Positions 16,480-25,085 of a DNA stretch of 64,000 nt are shown one piece after another (the stretch's first letter is position 1; every line of letters begins with the position of its first letter). Origin of the DNA: Hymenobacter sp. DG25A (GTDB lineage Bacteria; Bacteroidota; Bacteroidia; Cytophagales; Hymenobacteraceae); contig NZ_CP012623.1 in assembly GCF_001280305.1 (NCBI RefSeq), positions 3,224,001 to 3,288,000 on the forward strand, in the 5' to 3' direction. The position numbers were made by a program, and so were the translations under genes. Below the pieces are notes generated by a model. That model searched no databases and was not told the DNA's origin. It saw nothing but the letters and a program-made list of their open reading frames with translations.

Positions 16480-18033
16480 ATGCCCACCCGTGTTTCTGGC
16501 GCCCATACTTCAGGGGCCACTCAATCCGTCTGGTTTCCTACCGCCGACGCGCTACCCACCTTCTCGCCCCTTAAAAAACCGATTTCGGCGGATGTAGTCA
16601 TCGTGGGAGCCGGTATTGCGGGGCTGACTACCGCCTACCTTCTATGCAAAGAAGGCAAGCAAGTGGTGGTGCTGGAAGACGGTGAAATAGCCAGCGGCGA
16701 AAGTGGCCGCACCACTGCCCACCTCTCTAATGCGCTGGATGATGGGTACACCACCCTGGAAAACCTCTTTGGCAAGGAAGGTGCCCAGCTAGCCGCCGAA
16801 AGCCACGGGGCCGCTATTGATGAGATAGAGCGAATCGTGCTAACCGAGAAGATTGATTGTGATTTCTCACGCCTGGAAGGCTACCTGTTCCTGCCCGCGA
16901 ATGGCAAGCCCCAGGAGCTGGCCGATGAGCTACAGGCCGCCCACCGCGCCGGGCTGAAGAAAGTAGAGCAGTTAGCCGATGCTGGGGTGAAAGGCTTCAA
17001 AACCGGCGAATGCCTAAGGTTTCCTAACCAGGGCCAGTTTCACATTCTCAAATACCTCCACGGCCTGACGGATGCCATTACGGCGCTGGGCGGGCAGATT
17101 TTTACGAACTCGCACGTAGAAACCGTGGAAGGCGGCGCCCAGGCCCGGGTAGTTACCGCTAGTGGCGTGGAAGTAACGGCCCAGGCCATTGTTATTGCTA
17201 CCAACACGCCGTTCAACGACCGGGTAGTGATGCACACCAAACAGGCGCCCTACCGCACCTACGTGCTCACGGCGCGCGTGCCCAAGGGCTCGGTTACCAA
17301 AGCCCTGTACTGGGATACCGCCGACCCTTACCACTACATCCGCCTGCAGGAAGCCCCCGAAACGGGCTACGACCTGCTGATTGTGGGTGGCGAAGATCAT
17401 AAAACCGGGCAGGAAGAAAACCCCCAAGAGCGGCTGCGCTGCCTGGAAGATTGGGCGCGCGAGCATTTCCCTCAGATTACGGGCATCGACTACCAGTGGT
17501 CGGGGCAGGTGATGGAGCCGGTAGACTGCCTGGGCTTTGCGGGCCGCAATCCGCTGGATAACGACAACGTGTACCTCATAACCGGCGACTCCGGCCACGG
17601 CATGACGCACAGCACCCTGGGCGCCATGCTGATCCGGGACCTGGTTATGGGCCGCTCCAATCCCTGGGAAAAGCTCTACGAGCCGGGCCGCGTAACCCTC
17701 AAGCCGGAATCCATTAAGGAGTTTGTGCGCGAAAACGTGAATGTGGCCACCGAGTATACCGAGTTGCTAACCGGAGGCGACGTCTCCAAACCCGAGGATA
17801 TTCCCGCTGGCTCGGGGGCTGTGCTGCGCCGTGGCATCACCAAAGTGGCCGTGTACAAAGCCACCAACGGCAAGGTACATGAGTGCTCGGCCATTTGCCC
17901 GCACCTGGGCTGCGTGGTCCACTGGAATGGCCTGGAAAACAGCTGGGACTGCCCCTGCCACGGCTCCCGCTTCGATGCCTACGGCAAGCTGCTGATGGGC
18001 CCCGCCAATACGGGACTTGCCCCGGCGGAATAA
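16480..18033 (+). CDS. FAD-dependent oxidoreductase fused to a C-terminal Rieske [2Fe-2S] domain
   Basis: The 517-residue protein has an FAD Rossmann motif VVIVGAGIAGLTTAYLL (about residues 38-54) followed by a DAO-type body. The last ~90 residues form a Rieske domain with cluster ligands in CPHLGC and CPCHGS and a closing GPANTGLAPAE loop. This architecture (YhfW-like) couples flavin oxidation of a DAO-type substrate to a one-electron Fe-S carrier. The substrate is unknown. No signal peptide or Tat motif is seen, so it should be cytosolic. ATG at 16480 follows the tRNA-Phe unit, and a strong shared terminator follows. Confidence 0.9.
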   Translation: MPTRVSGAHTSGATQSVWFPTADALPTFSPLKKPISADVVIVGAGIAGLTTAYLLCKEGKQVVVLEDGEIASGESGRTTAHLSNALDDGYTTLENLFGKEGAQLAAESHGAAIDEIERIVLTEKIDCDFSRLEGYLFLPANGKPQELADELQAAHRAGLKKVEQLADAGVKGFKTGECLRFPNQGQFHILKYLHGLTDAITALGGQIFTNSHVETVEGGAQARVVTASGVEVTAQAIVIATNTPFNDRVVMHTKQAPYRTYVLTARVPKGSVTKALYWDTADPYHYIRLQEAPETGYDLLIVGGEDHKTGQEENPQERLRCLEDWAREHFPQITGIDYQWSGQVMEPVDCLGFAGRNPLDNDNVYLITGDSGHGMTHSTLGAMLIRDLVMGRSNPWEKLYEPGRVTLKPESIKEFVRENVNVATEYTELLTGGDVSKPEDIPAGSGAVLRRGITKVAVYKATNGKVHECSAICPHLGCVVHWNGLENSWDCPCHGSRFDAYGKLLMGPANTGLAPAE

Positions 18034-18049
18034 GCTGAGCAGACAACCA

Positions 18050-18089
18050 AAACAGACGAGCCCGGTACCTATACCGGGCTCGTCTGTTT
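18050..18089. terminator. Bidirectional terminator between convergent genes
   Basis: Perfect 18-bp arms AAACAGACGAGCCCGGTA (18050-18067) and complement (18072-18089) flank a 4-base loop. Confidence 0.92.
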
Positions 18090-18143
18090 ATGCATTAGCT
18101 GGAATGAAAATCCTTTTTTCGCGGCAGACACCGTGCTTGTCGC

Positions 18144-19289
18144 TTATTGGCAGCCGCTTTTCAGGCGGGCTTCCTCGGCGTAGCTATAGCCCAGCAGCAC
18201 AGCCCGGGCATAAAACTCGCAGGCCGCTACGGGCTTGCCTTGCTCCTGCGCCAGCCGGCCCAGCAGGAAATGAATCTGTCCGTTTTGCGGGTTGTTCAGC
18301 AACACCTGCTGGTAGTCTTCCCGGGCGGCATCATACTCGCCCAGTTTAAACCAGGCCAGCCCCCGATACGTCTGGTAGCGCACCGAGGGGCTCTGCCCCT
18401 GGGCCGCCCGCTGCCGCAGGCCCACAGATAAATCCCGGATGGCGGCCCGGAACTGCCGCTCCTCAAACATGCGCAGTTCACCCCTTCCCAACCAGGGGCC
18501 GGCCAGAGTAGAGTCCAGCCGGATGGCCTGGTTGTAGCTGCGCAAGGCCTTATCCATGCGACCCTGCTCGGTCTGGCACTGGCCCACGCGCCACCATAGT
18601 TCGGCGGCCTGCCGTACCGAGGCAGGCTCCCGCAAGGCCACCTGATAGTCCGTCAGCGCATTGGCATAATCGTGAAACACCAGCTGCTCTATCTCGCCAC
18701 GCCGCCGCCGGGCGGCACTAAACTCCGGCTTGAAATGCACGGCCTCGGAGAAATAGGCATGCGCCACGCTCCACCGTCGCTGCCCGTACGCCTGCAGGCC
18801 ATCATCGTAGTTGGAAAGGGCCGTGAGGTGGTCCATGGTAACCTTCACCGACAGCCCAAACAGGATAAACAAGCCGGCCAACACCAGCATCAACCAATAG
18901 TCGCGGCGGGTAAAGCGGGTGCGGCGTTTGGGAATGGGCCGGTAATGGCGCTCCGCCGAAGAAGCTGGGCGGCGTGTGCGCAGTGGCTGAGCCGCGGGCA
19001 TAGGTACACCGTACACACGCTGGCCCTGGGCCCGAAACTGCTGCTGGCGGCGGGCGGCATCGGCCCGCAGCGCATCCTGGCGCAAACCGTGGTCGTAGGA
19101 AGCCCGGCGGGCGGGGTCGGATAAGATGCCGTAGGCAACGCTGACCTGTTTAAACTGCTCCTCAAAGCGGGTATCGCCCCGGTGGCGGTCGGGGTGGTAG
19201 CGGAGGGCCAGCCGCTTATACGCCTGCTTAATCTCCAGCGCCGAAGCCGTAGTTGTTACTCCCAGGATGTGGTAATGGTTCGGGCTCAA
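18144..19289 (-). CDS. Membrane-anchored J-domain protein with TPR repeats
   Basis: The 381-residue protein starts with a J-domain (about residues 4-68) carrying the HPD motif in RLALRYHPDRHRGD, so it should stimulate a DnaK-type ATPase. A basic linker leads to one transmembrane helix (about 132-152, YWLMLVLAGLFILFGLSVKV). About seven TPR-like helical pairs follow (about 155-381). The J-domain is therefore likely cytosolic and the TPR part on the other side of the inner membrane. The start is a TTG at 19289; no ATG precedes the J-domain. It is not DnaJ itself, since it lacks the Gly/Phe and zinc regions. Client proteins are unknown. Confidence 0.85.
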   Translation of the reverse strand: MSPNHYHILGVTTTASALEIKQAYKRLALRYHPDRHRGDTRFEEQFKQVSVAYGILSDPARRASYDHGLRQDALRADAARRQQQFRAQGQRVYGVPMPAAQPLRTRRPASSAERHYRPIPKRRTRFTRRDYWLMLVLAGLFILFGLSVKVTMDHLTALSNYDDGLQAYGQRRWSVAHAYFSEAVHFKPEFSAARRRRGEIEQLVFHDYANALTDYQVALREPASVRQAAELWWRVGQCQTEQGRMDKALRSYNQAIRLDSTLAGPWLGRGELRMFEERQFRAAIRDLSVGLRQRAAQGQSPSVRYQTYRGLAWFKLGEYDAAREDYQQVLLNNPQNGQIHFLLGRLAQEQGKPVAACEFYARAVLLGYSYAEEARLKSGCQ

Positions 19290-19450
19290 AATACAGCGGT
19301 AAGCAGGGCAAGAACGGGACTTTTACGGTAGGAATTTAGACGATGAACAGGCTTTTCCGTATGAAGTTCCATTAGCATTGCACCATTCTTTGTGTTTTTT
19401 CCGTACCCCAGATCTTAAACGCATTTATCTCCCTAAAATCCTTCTGCCGC

Positions 19451-19828
19451 ATGGCTAACGACGACGACGCTACCAAAACGCCCCGCAATGACAGTTTGAT
19501 CGGGAACCTGATGGGTTATCTCGATACGCGTATTGACTTGGTACGCCTCGAAACCCAGGAAAAAGTTAAAAATGCCTTTATTGGTACTGCCCATGGCCTG
19601 ACCATGGCCATCATTGGACTGCTTTTTCTGGTTTTCCTGAGCATTTTTGCCGGCTTGGCGCTGAACGCCGCCTTTGATAGCTCCTATTGGGGCTTTGGAA
19701 TTGTAGCTGCTATTTACCTGCTGCTGCTGATTGTATTTATCGTGGGAGTGGATAAAAAGCTGTTCCAAGGGCTGGCTGACAAGATGCTGAGCAATACCAT
19801 TTATAAATCTGATAAACGCCAAGCCTAA
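19451..19828 (+). CDS. YqjE-like phage-holin-family membrane protein
   Basis: The 125-residue protein has a polar, acidic N-terminus, an amphipathic helix YLDTRIDLVRLETQEKVKNAF and two membrane helices (GLTMAIIGLLFLVFLSIFAGLAL and YWGFGIVAAIYLLLLIVFIVGV). This is the Phage_holin_3_6/YqjE pattern; most chromosomal members are stress-related inner-membrane proteins rather than phage lysis genes. It heads a plus-strand set with the membrane protein at 19838 (9-base gap) and the GGGP synthase. No phage genes lie nearby. Confidence 0.8.
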   Translation: MANDDDATKTPRNDSLIGNLMGYLDTRIDLVRLETQEKVKNAFIGTAHGLTMAIIGLLFLVFLSIFAGLALNAAFDSSYWGFGIVAAIYLLLLIVFIVGVDKKLFQGLADKMLSNTIYKSDKRQA

Positions 19829-19837
19829 CCCTCTCCC

Positions 19838-20593
19838 ATGGCCGATTTGCACAACCCTCTTTTTGAAGATGAAAAAGAGTTTCTGGAGCGCCAGAAGCTG
19901 GAATATGAGCGCGCTTTGCTGGGCGATGTAGAAGACATCAAAGAGCAAACCCAGCGCATTGGTAAGTACGCCCTGATTGGCGCCGGCGTAGCGGGCAGCA
20001 TCTGGCTGCTGGCCCGTGCCTTCCGCTCGCGCCCTGCTGAGGAAGGCGAGTTCGAAGACGAGGAACACTTGGACTATCATCCCAGCAAATCCCTGCACAG
20101 CCGTCACCGCCAGCCGGCTTACAACCCCGCAGACACCGCCGAGGCGGATGATCTGGGCTTTGGTGCCGGCCCGCATCAGTACGACCGTGGCAGCCAGGCG
20201 CCCGGCCGCCACGAGCGCGCCGACTTGGCCCCCGACGTGTACCACACGGACTCCGAAGACCCGTTCCCTCCGCTCGACAGCCCCATCAGCCAGTATACCA
20301 CCCGCTCTGCCCGGCCTACCACGCCGGCTTTACGGCCACAGCAGCCCGCTGCCAGCGCTTCTTCCATTATGGCCGATGCCTTCAACGTGTTCCTGAAGTC
20401 AGATACCGGCAAGATGCTGATTGCCCAGGTTTCGGCGGTGCTGATGGCTTATGTAGCCAAAAAAGTGGGAGAATATTTGCCTGTAGACAAAAATAACGAC
20501 CTTGCAACAGCGCCCGCCGCTCAACCGGCCACGCAGGACATAGACTTTACGTATCACCACGACGACGCGAATGCGCCTCAACAGTCTCTATGA
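19838..20593 (+). CDS. Uncharacterised membrane protein with a long disordered middle
   Basis: I do not recognise this 251-residue protein. It has an acidic coiled-coil-like N-terminus (EDEKEFLERQKLEYERALLG, then DVEDIKEQTQRIGKY) and one membrane helix (about residues 43-60, YALIGAGVAGSIWLLARAF). A Pro/His/Asp-rich disordered region follows (about 65-175), then a second hydrophobic helix (GKMLIAQVSAVLMAYVAKKV, about 193-212). Genes of this layout often follow YqjE-like genes, suggesting a shared envelope role. Its last 23 bases overlap the start of the GGGP synthase gene in another frame, which implies translational coupling. Confidence 0.7.
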   Translation: MADLHNPLFEDEKEFLERQKLEYERALLGDVEDIKEQTQRIGKYALIGAGVAGSIWLLARAFRSRPAEEGEFEDEEHLDYHPSKSLHSRHRQPAYNPADTAEADDLGFGAGPHQYDRGSQAPGRHERADLAPDVYHTDSEDPFPPLDSPISQYTTRSARPTTPALRPQQPAASASSIMADAFNVFLKSDTGKMLIAQVSAVLMAYVAKKVGEYLPVDKNNDLATAPAAQPATQDIDFTYHHDDANAPQQSL

Positions 20594-21344
20594 AGGCCTT
20601 AGCAAACGCCGCGCCCGCGGCCAGAAGTCGCTGGCCGTACTGCTCGACCCCGACCAGCTGGACGAGGCGGGCTGCCGGCATTTGCTGGAGCTAAGCGAGA
20701 CCCATCCGGTCGATTACTTTTTTGTTGGGGGTAGCCTGGTACTGAATTCGTACCAGGCTACCCTTATTCAGTTGCTCAAAAGCCACTCTTCGGTGCCGGT
20801 GCTGCTGTTTCCCAGCCACAGCCTGCACCTGGACGGGCAGGCCGACGGCATTTTGCTGCTCTCGCTGATTTCCGGGCGCAACCCGGAATTTCTGATTGGG
20901 CAGCATGTTATTGCGGCCCCTCTACTGCGCCAGAGCAAGCTTCAGATTCTGCCCACCGGCTATATGCTGGTGGATACCGGCCGCCAGACCACGGCCAGCT
21001 ACGTAAGCGGCACCACGCCCCTCCCCTATGATAAGCCCGGCATTGCGGCCTGTACGGCTATGGCCGGCGAGCAGCTGGGTCTGCGCCTCATGTACCTAGA
21101 TGGTGGCAGTGGCGCTATGTATCCGGTATCCCCAGCCATGATTAAGGCCGTACGCCAGGCGGTAGAGGCACCCCTCATTGTAGGCGGCGGTATCAATACC
21201 ACTGAAAAAGCGCAGGATGCCCTGGAGGCCGGGGCCGATGTGATTGTTATTGGCAATCAGATTGAAAAAGAGCCGGGCTTTCTGCCGGAGGTAGCGGCGG
21301 TAGTCCAGTCCTTTAACACCGTAGCCAGCACGGCCCTTAACTAA
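20571..21344 (+). CDS. Geranylgeranylglyceryl phosphate synthase (GGGPS/PcrB family, group II)
   Basis: The 257-residue TIM-barrel protein has LAVLLDPDQLDE near the start, VDYFFVGGSLVLN, the substrate segment LMYLDGGSGAMYPVS (about residues 163-177) and the phosphate-binding ends PLIVGGGINTTEKA and ADVIVIGNQIEKEP. The family joins sn-glycerol-1-phosphate to a polyprenyl diphosphate through an ether bond, an archaeal-type lipid step that Bacteroidota also encode. Product chain length is not readable from sequence. It overlaps the preceding membrane-protein gene by 23 bases and ends at a strong terminator. Confidence 0.92.
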   Translation: MRLNSLYEGLSKRRARGQKSLAVLLDPDQLDEAGCRHLLELSETHPVDYFFVGGSLVLNSYQATLIQLLKSHSSVPVLLFPSHSLHLDGQADGILLLSLISGRNPEFLIGQHVIAAPLLRQSKLQILPTGYMLVDTGRQTTASYVSGTTPLPYDKPGIAACTAMAGEQLGLRLMYLDGGSGAMYPVSPAMIKAVRQAVEAPLIVGGGINTTEKAQDALEAGADVIVIGNQIEKEPGFLPEVAAVVQSFNTVASTALN

Positions 21345-21369
21345 GTAGCCGCATTGGCGCTTAACGCGC

Positions 21370-21410
21370 ATAAAAAAAGGCCCTGGTATTATGCCAGGGC
21401 CTTTTTTTAT
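21370..21410. terminator. Bidirectional terminator between convergent genes
   Basis: Perfect 17-bp arms (21370-21386 and 21394-21410; core GGCCCTGG) have long A/T tracts and a 7-base loop. Confidence 0.93.
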
Positions 21411-21427
21411 TAGCAACTGAAGCTGAA

Positions 21428-22354
21428 TTAGATGTTCATGGCGGACTCACGACGGCGCATTTTGCCGGCCGGGATACCAAACATCATCTTAAAGCGACGG
21501 CAGAAATAAGCGGTGTCTTTATACCCCACTTCTTTACCAATGTCGCGGATGCTCTTCTTGGTGGTGCGCAGCAGGAATACGGCCCGCTCCATGCGCTGGT
21601 ATTCGATGTAGTCCTGGGGGTTGATGCCGGTCAGCATCTTGAAATACTGGCCTACATAGTCTTCTGACACGTTGGCTACGCCGCTGAGTACCTTGTTCGA
21701 CAGGTCGCCGCCCAGGTTCTCTTTGATGTAGTTAAACAGGTCAATGAGGCGCGGATCCTTGAAGTAGGTGCTGTTGGTGGCCAGCTGCTCCACAAACATC
21801 TTGTTTTTCAAGATGTAGCGCACAATTTCCACCACAATGTTCTCGGTGTAAATTGTGATGAGACGCTCCCGGCCGGGCAGTTCCTGCAGACTTTCTTCTA
21901 CTACCTTAATCACCAGGTTAGCCAGCTTGGAATTGCCGGTAATCAGGAAAGCAGGTACATCAAGGGAAGCAAAGAAGTTAACCGAGTCAAATACCTTGGC
22001 CTCAAAGCTTACAAAGCTGTGGCTTTCTTCAGCGTCGCCGATGAGGTCGAGGTCCGAGTTGGAGTGGAAAAACTTGTCTTTGTTGCTGATCAGGTCATCG
22101 TTGGTGATGACCTTACCGCCGCCTTCGCCGTAGGCCACGCGCGTGGCCCGACCGCCGGGAATAAAGAGCATTTCGCCCTCTTCTACCGTGGTCTGCTCAT
22201 CATCGCCAAAGGAAATATGCCCTTTGTGCAGGAGAATCAGATTATTGCCAACGTCGTACGAATTGCGCACCGTGAAAGGCTGCTGCAAGACGAGGTTCTT
22301 CGCTTTGATGTAGCGGACGCCGAGCGACTCTATCACTTTATTGTAATCTTCCAT
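21428..22354 (-). CDS. AraC-family transcriptional regulator
   Basis: The 308-residue protein has a cupin-like N-terminal half (GHISFGDDEQTTVEEGEMLFIPGG, about residues 48-72) and a C-terminal double helix-turn-helix (about 205-300). Recognition segments are SGVANVSEDYVGQYFKMLTG and RDIGKEVGYKDTAYFCRRFKMMFGI, followed by the usual P-x-x-xR end. It should bind a small ligand and activate or repress genes elsewhere. The closest neighbour on the same strand is the acyl-CoA dehydrogenase upstream, which has its own terminator, so there is no evident adjacent target. Confidence 0.9.
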   Translation of the reverse strand: MEDYNKVIESLGVRYIKAKNLVLQQPFTVRNSYDVGNNLILLHKGHISFGDDEQTTVEEGEMLFIPGGRATRVAYGEGGGKVITNDDLISNKDKFFHSNSDLDLIGDAEESHSFVSFEAKVFDSVNFFASLDVPAFLITGNSKLANLVIKVVEESLQELPGRERLITIYTENIVVEIVRYILKNKMFVEQLATNSTYFKDPRLIDLFNYIKENLGGDLSNKVLSGVANVSEDYVGQYFKMLTGINPQDYIEYQRMERAVFLLRTTKKSIRDIGKEVGYKDTAYFCRRFKMMFGIPAGKMRRRESAMNI

Positions 22355-22449
22355 AAACCGCTTAGGTGTGGGGGAGCTGAGTGGAAAACGGGCGCTACTT
22401 GCCCGAGTTTATACAATGCAAAATAAGATATAAAAATTCACAAAAACTA

Positions 22450-22477
22450 AAACCCAGTCAAAAAATTGACTGGGTTT
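22450..22477 (-). terminator. Terminator of the acyl-CoA dehydrogenase gene
   Basis: The 11-bp arms AAACCCAGTCA and TGACTGGGTTT are separated by 6 bases, 36 bases past the stop of the minus-strand gene. Confidence 0.8.
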
Positions 22478-22512
22478 AGTGCAATGAATCTGACTTTTAG
22501 GCAATTCGCCTT

Positions 22513-23652
22513 TTACTTGAGGATTTCCCGCGAGATTACAATTTTCTGAATCTCCGAAGTACCCTCATAAATCTGGGTGATTTTGGCGTCGCGCATCATG
22601 CGCTCCACGTGGAATTCTTTCACAAAACCATAGCCACCATGCACCTGCACGGCTTCTACAGCCGTGTCCATGGCCACTTTGGAGGCGAACAGCTTGGCCA
22701 TAGCGCCGGATTTGGCGTAGTCCTGGTGCGCATCCTTATCATGGGCGGCCTGCAGGCACAGGAGGCGGGCAGCGTCGATGTTGGTGGCCATATCGGCCAG
22801 CTTAAACTGAATGGCCTGGTGCTGGGAAATCGGCACGCCAAACGACTTGCGCTCCTTCGAGTATTTCAACGACAGTTCGTAAGCACCGGAGGCAATGCCC
22901 AGGGCCTGCGCCGCAATACCGATACGGCCGCCGGCCAGCACCTGCATGGCGAACTTAAAGCCGAAGCCATCCTCGCCGATGCGGTTTTCCTTGGGCACCT
23001 TCACGTCCGTGAACATCAGGGAGTGGGTGTCGGAGCCGCGGATGCCCAGCTTGTTCTCTTTCAGACCTACCACGAAACCGGGAGTGTCTTTGTCTACGAT
23101 GAGGGCATTGATACCGCGGTGCTTCAACTCCGGGTTGGTCTGGGCAATAACCAGGTACACCGAGGCGGAGGAGCCGTTGGTAATCCAGTTTTTGGTGCCG
23201 TTCAGCAGGTAATGGTCGCCCATGTCCTCGGCGGTGGTGCGCTGCATGGTGGCATCGGAGCCGGCTTCGGGCTCCGAGAGGCAGAAAGCGCCAATGATTT
23301 CGCCGGACGTGAGGCGGGGCAGGTATTTCTGCTTTTGCTCCTCAGTACCGTACTTCTCTAGGCCCCAGCACACCAGCGAGTTGTTCACCGACATGATAAC
23401 GGAACAGGAGGCATCGACCTTGGAAATTTCTTCCATGGCCAGCACGTAGGAAACCGTGTCCATGCCACCGCCACCGTACTCGGGGCTTACCATCATACCC
23501 ATGAAGCCCAGCTCGCCCATCTTTTTGATTTGCTCGGCGGGGAATTTTTGGTGCTCGTCGCGCTCAATTACGCCGGCCCAGAGTTCATTTTGGGCAAAGT
23601 CGCGGGCGGCAGCCTGAACGGCAAGTTGTTCTTCGGTGAGCTGGAAATCCAT
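22513..23652 (-). CDS. Acyl-CoA dehydrogenase (short/medium-chain, butyryl-CoA type)
   Basis: The 379-residue flavoprotein has the acyl-CoA dehydrogenase signatures GAFCLSEPEAGSDA (about residues 121-134) and QVHGGYGFVKEFHVERMMRD. The catalytic base Glu lies in ITQIYEGTSEIQK (about residue 363). It oxidises short acyl-CoA to enoyl-CoA in the cytosol and passes electrons to electron-transfer flavoprotein. A thiolase is encoded at 7.8 kb and a 3HCDH-like protein at 32 kb, but they are not in one operon. ATG start at 23652. Confidence 0.95.
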   Translation of the reverse strand: MDFQLTEEQLAVQAAARDFAQNELWAGVIERDEHQKFPAEQIKKMGELGFMGMMVSPEYGGGGMDTVSYVLAMEEISKVDASCSVIMSVNNSLVCWGLEKYGTEEQKQKYLPRLTSGEIIGAFCLSEPEAGSDATMQRTTAEDMGDHYLLNGTKNWITNGSSASVYLVIAQTNPELKHRGINALIVDKDTPGFVVGLKENKLGIRGSDTHSLMFTDVKVPKENRIGEDGFGFKFAMQVLAGGRIGIAAQALGIASGAYELSLKYSKERKSFGVPISQHQAIQFKLADMATNIDAARLLCLQAAHDKDAHQDYAKSGAMAKLFASKVAMDTAVEAVQVHGGYGFVKEFHVERMMRDAKITQIYEGTSEIQKIVISREILK

Positions 23653-23826
23653 GCGGTAAGACTTGGGTGAGGAAGGTGGAGCTGCTTGGGGCAGCGGGTG
23701 GGAATTGTGGTCAAAATTAAGCTACTCAACCGGCAGTTACAGCAGCAGGCCCGTATTTTTCTGTCGGGCCAGCTTTAGCCGCCCGCATTACTGCGGAGCT
23801 TACGGAATTTGCAGCCTGAGCAGCGA

Positions 23827-23871
23827 AACAGCAACGGGCCTCTCCGGCTGGCGAAGAGGCCCGTTGCTGTT
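23827..23871 (-). terminator. Terminator of the panC to zinc-peptidase transcription unit
   Basis: Perfect 17-bp arms AACAGCAACGGGCCTCT and complement (23827-23843, 23855-23871) have an 11-base loop. It lies 22 bases past the zinc-peptidase stop. Confidence 0.9.
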
Positions 23872-23892
23872 AACAAAGAAGCGGCCGGCAGG

Positions 23893-24588
23893 TTAGCGCC
23901 GGTCGCGGCTGCCCATAAAAATGCTTACGTAGTAAAGCAGAGTGGCCAGGGAGCTGATAGCGGCTACCACATACGTCATGGCCGCCCACCAGAGGGCATC
24001 TTTCGCCATGGCGTGCTCCTGGGAGGTTACAATACCGCGCTTGTCAATCCAAGCCAGGGCCCGGCGGGAAGCATCAAACTCCACGGGCAGGGTAACAAAG
24101 GAGAACAGCGTGGTCAGCGAGAACAGTGCTATGCCCACGCCCAGCGGAATCAGCGTGGTACGCAGCATCAACACCCCCGCCAGGAGAATGAAGGGCATAA
24201 AGCGGGACACCGCGCTCAGGGCTGGCACCATGGCCGAGCGGAACTGCAGCATGCTGTAGGCCGTGGCGTGCTGCACGGCGTGGCCGCATTCGTGCGCCGC
24301 TACGGCAGCAGCGGCGGCACTGCGCTCCGCGTACACCGACTCGGAGAGGTTAACGGTCTTATCGGCGGGGTTGTAATGGTCGGAAAGGCGACCTTCCGTG
24401 CTGATGACTTTGACGTCGGTAATGCCGTGGTCGGCCAGCATGAGCTCGGCAATCTGCCGGCCCGTGAGGCCTGATTTCAGACCAATCTGGGCATACTTGG
24501 CAAACTTGCTGCGCAGGCGCCACTGGATCAGCCAGCTAACGATCATGGCCCCGATAACGACCAGGTATATTGGGCTTGTAGAGTACAT
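23893..24588 (-). CDS. Zinc metallopeptidase, YugP family, membrane-embedded
   Basis: The 231-residue protein begins with a helix (IYLVVIGAMIVSWLIQWRL) and holds the zinc motif HECGH in AAAVAAHECGHAVQHA (about residues 112-127). Two or three further membrane helices follow (LSAVSRFMPFILLAGVLML, LIPLGVGIALFSLTTLFSFV, ALWWAAMTYVVAAISSLATLLYYVSIF). The family is a membrane-bound putative peptidase of unknown substrate. It is the last gene of a minus-strand run, starting 11 bases after the rfaE2 stop. Confidence 0.88.
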   Translation of the reverse strand: MYSTSPIYLVVIGAMIVSWLIQWRLRSKFAKYAQIGLKSGLTGRQIAELMLADHGITDVKVISTEGRLSDHYNPADKTVNLSESVYAERSAAAAAVAAHECGHAVQHATAYSMLQFRSAMVPALSAVSRFMPFILLAGVLMLRTTLIPLGVGIALFSLTTLFSFVTLPVEFDASRRALAWIDKRGIVTSQEHAMAKDALWWAAMTYVVAAISSLATLLYYVSIFMGSRDRR

Positions 24589-24599
24589 AGGGGAAGCGC

Positions 24600-25085
24600 T
24601 TAGGGAGTAAGATGTTGGCGGATGCGCTCTACAATACGCGTGGTGCTGTAGCCAGCTACCAGCGGTACGGTGAGCACCTGTCCGCCTCTTTGTAACACTT
24701 CCTCATGGCCTACAATTCCACTGATGGCGTAGTCATCCCCCTTTACCAGGATATCAGGCTGCACCCATTGAATGAGTTCCAGCGGCGTAGGCTCATCGAA
24801 GAGTATTACCGCATCCACAAACAAAAGGGAAGCCAGAATGCGGGCCCGTGACATTTCGTCCTGCAACGGCCGGCCTGGCTTCAGCCGGCTCACGGAGGCA
24901 TCGGTGTTTAACCCCACCACCAGGGCATCGCCCAGGTGCCGCGCTTTCTCCAGGTAATCGACGTGGCCGAGGTGCAACAGGTCGAAGCAGCCGTTGGTAA
25001 ATACCACGCGGCGGCCCTGCTGGCGCCACTGTTCCAGCACGGGCCGCAGGGCCTCGCGGCTGAAGATTTTTTCTTTACTCCACAT
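24600..25085 (-). CDS. rfaE2: D-glycero-beta-D-manno-heptose 1-phosphate adenylyltransferase (RfaE2)
   Basis: The 161-residue nucleotidyltransferase has the HxGH motif in FTNGCFDLLHLGHVDYLEKA (about residues 29-48), the phosphate segment RPLQDEMSRARILASLLFVD and the closing GYSTTRIVERI, the usual RfaE2 pattern. It activates heptose 1-phosphate with ATP for LPS core or surface-glycan synthesis in the cytosol. The kinase half is not in the window. I chose the ATG at 25085 (MWSKEKIF), which matches the family start; an ATG at 25103 would add a Pro run encoded by overlap with the upstream gene. Confidence 0.93.
   Translation of the reverse strand: MWSKEKIFSREALRPVLEQWRQQGRRVVFTNGCFDLLHLGHVDYLEKARHLGDALVVGLNTDASVSRLKPGRPLQDEMSRARILASLLFVDAVILFDEPTPLELIQWVQPDILVKGDDYAISGIVGHEEVLQRGGQVLTVPLVAGYSTTRIVERIRQHLTP

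Noticed and set aside
16306..16506. A 66-codon minus-strand frame between tRNA-Phe and the Rieske-FAD gene
   Set aside because: It overlaps the tRNA terminator and the start of the next gene and has no recognisable sequence; a small gene cannot be excluded but is not supported.
19451..19828. Possible prophage, because of a holin-family protein
   Set aside because: It is the chromosomal YqjE-like type; no phage structural, integrase or lysis genes are nearby.
22604..22614. TCCACGTGGAA, a parS-like core inside the acyl-CoA dehydrogenase gene
   Set aside because: Outer bases do not match (12 of 16 to consensus) and it encodes the conserved FHVERMMRD segment, so it is probably chance.
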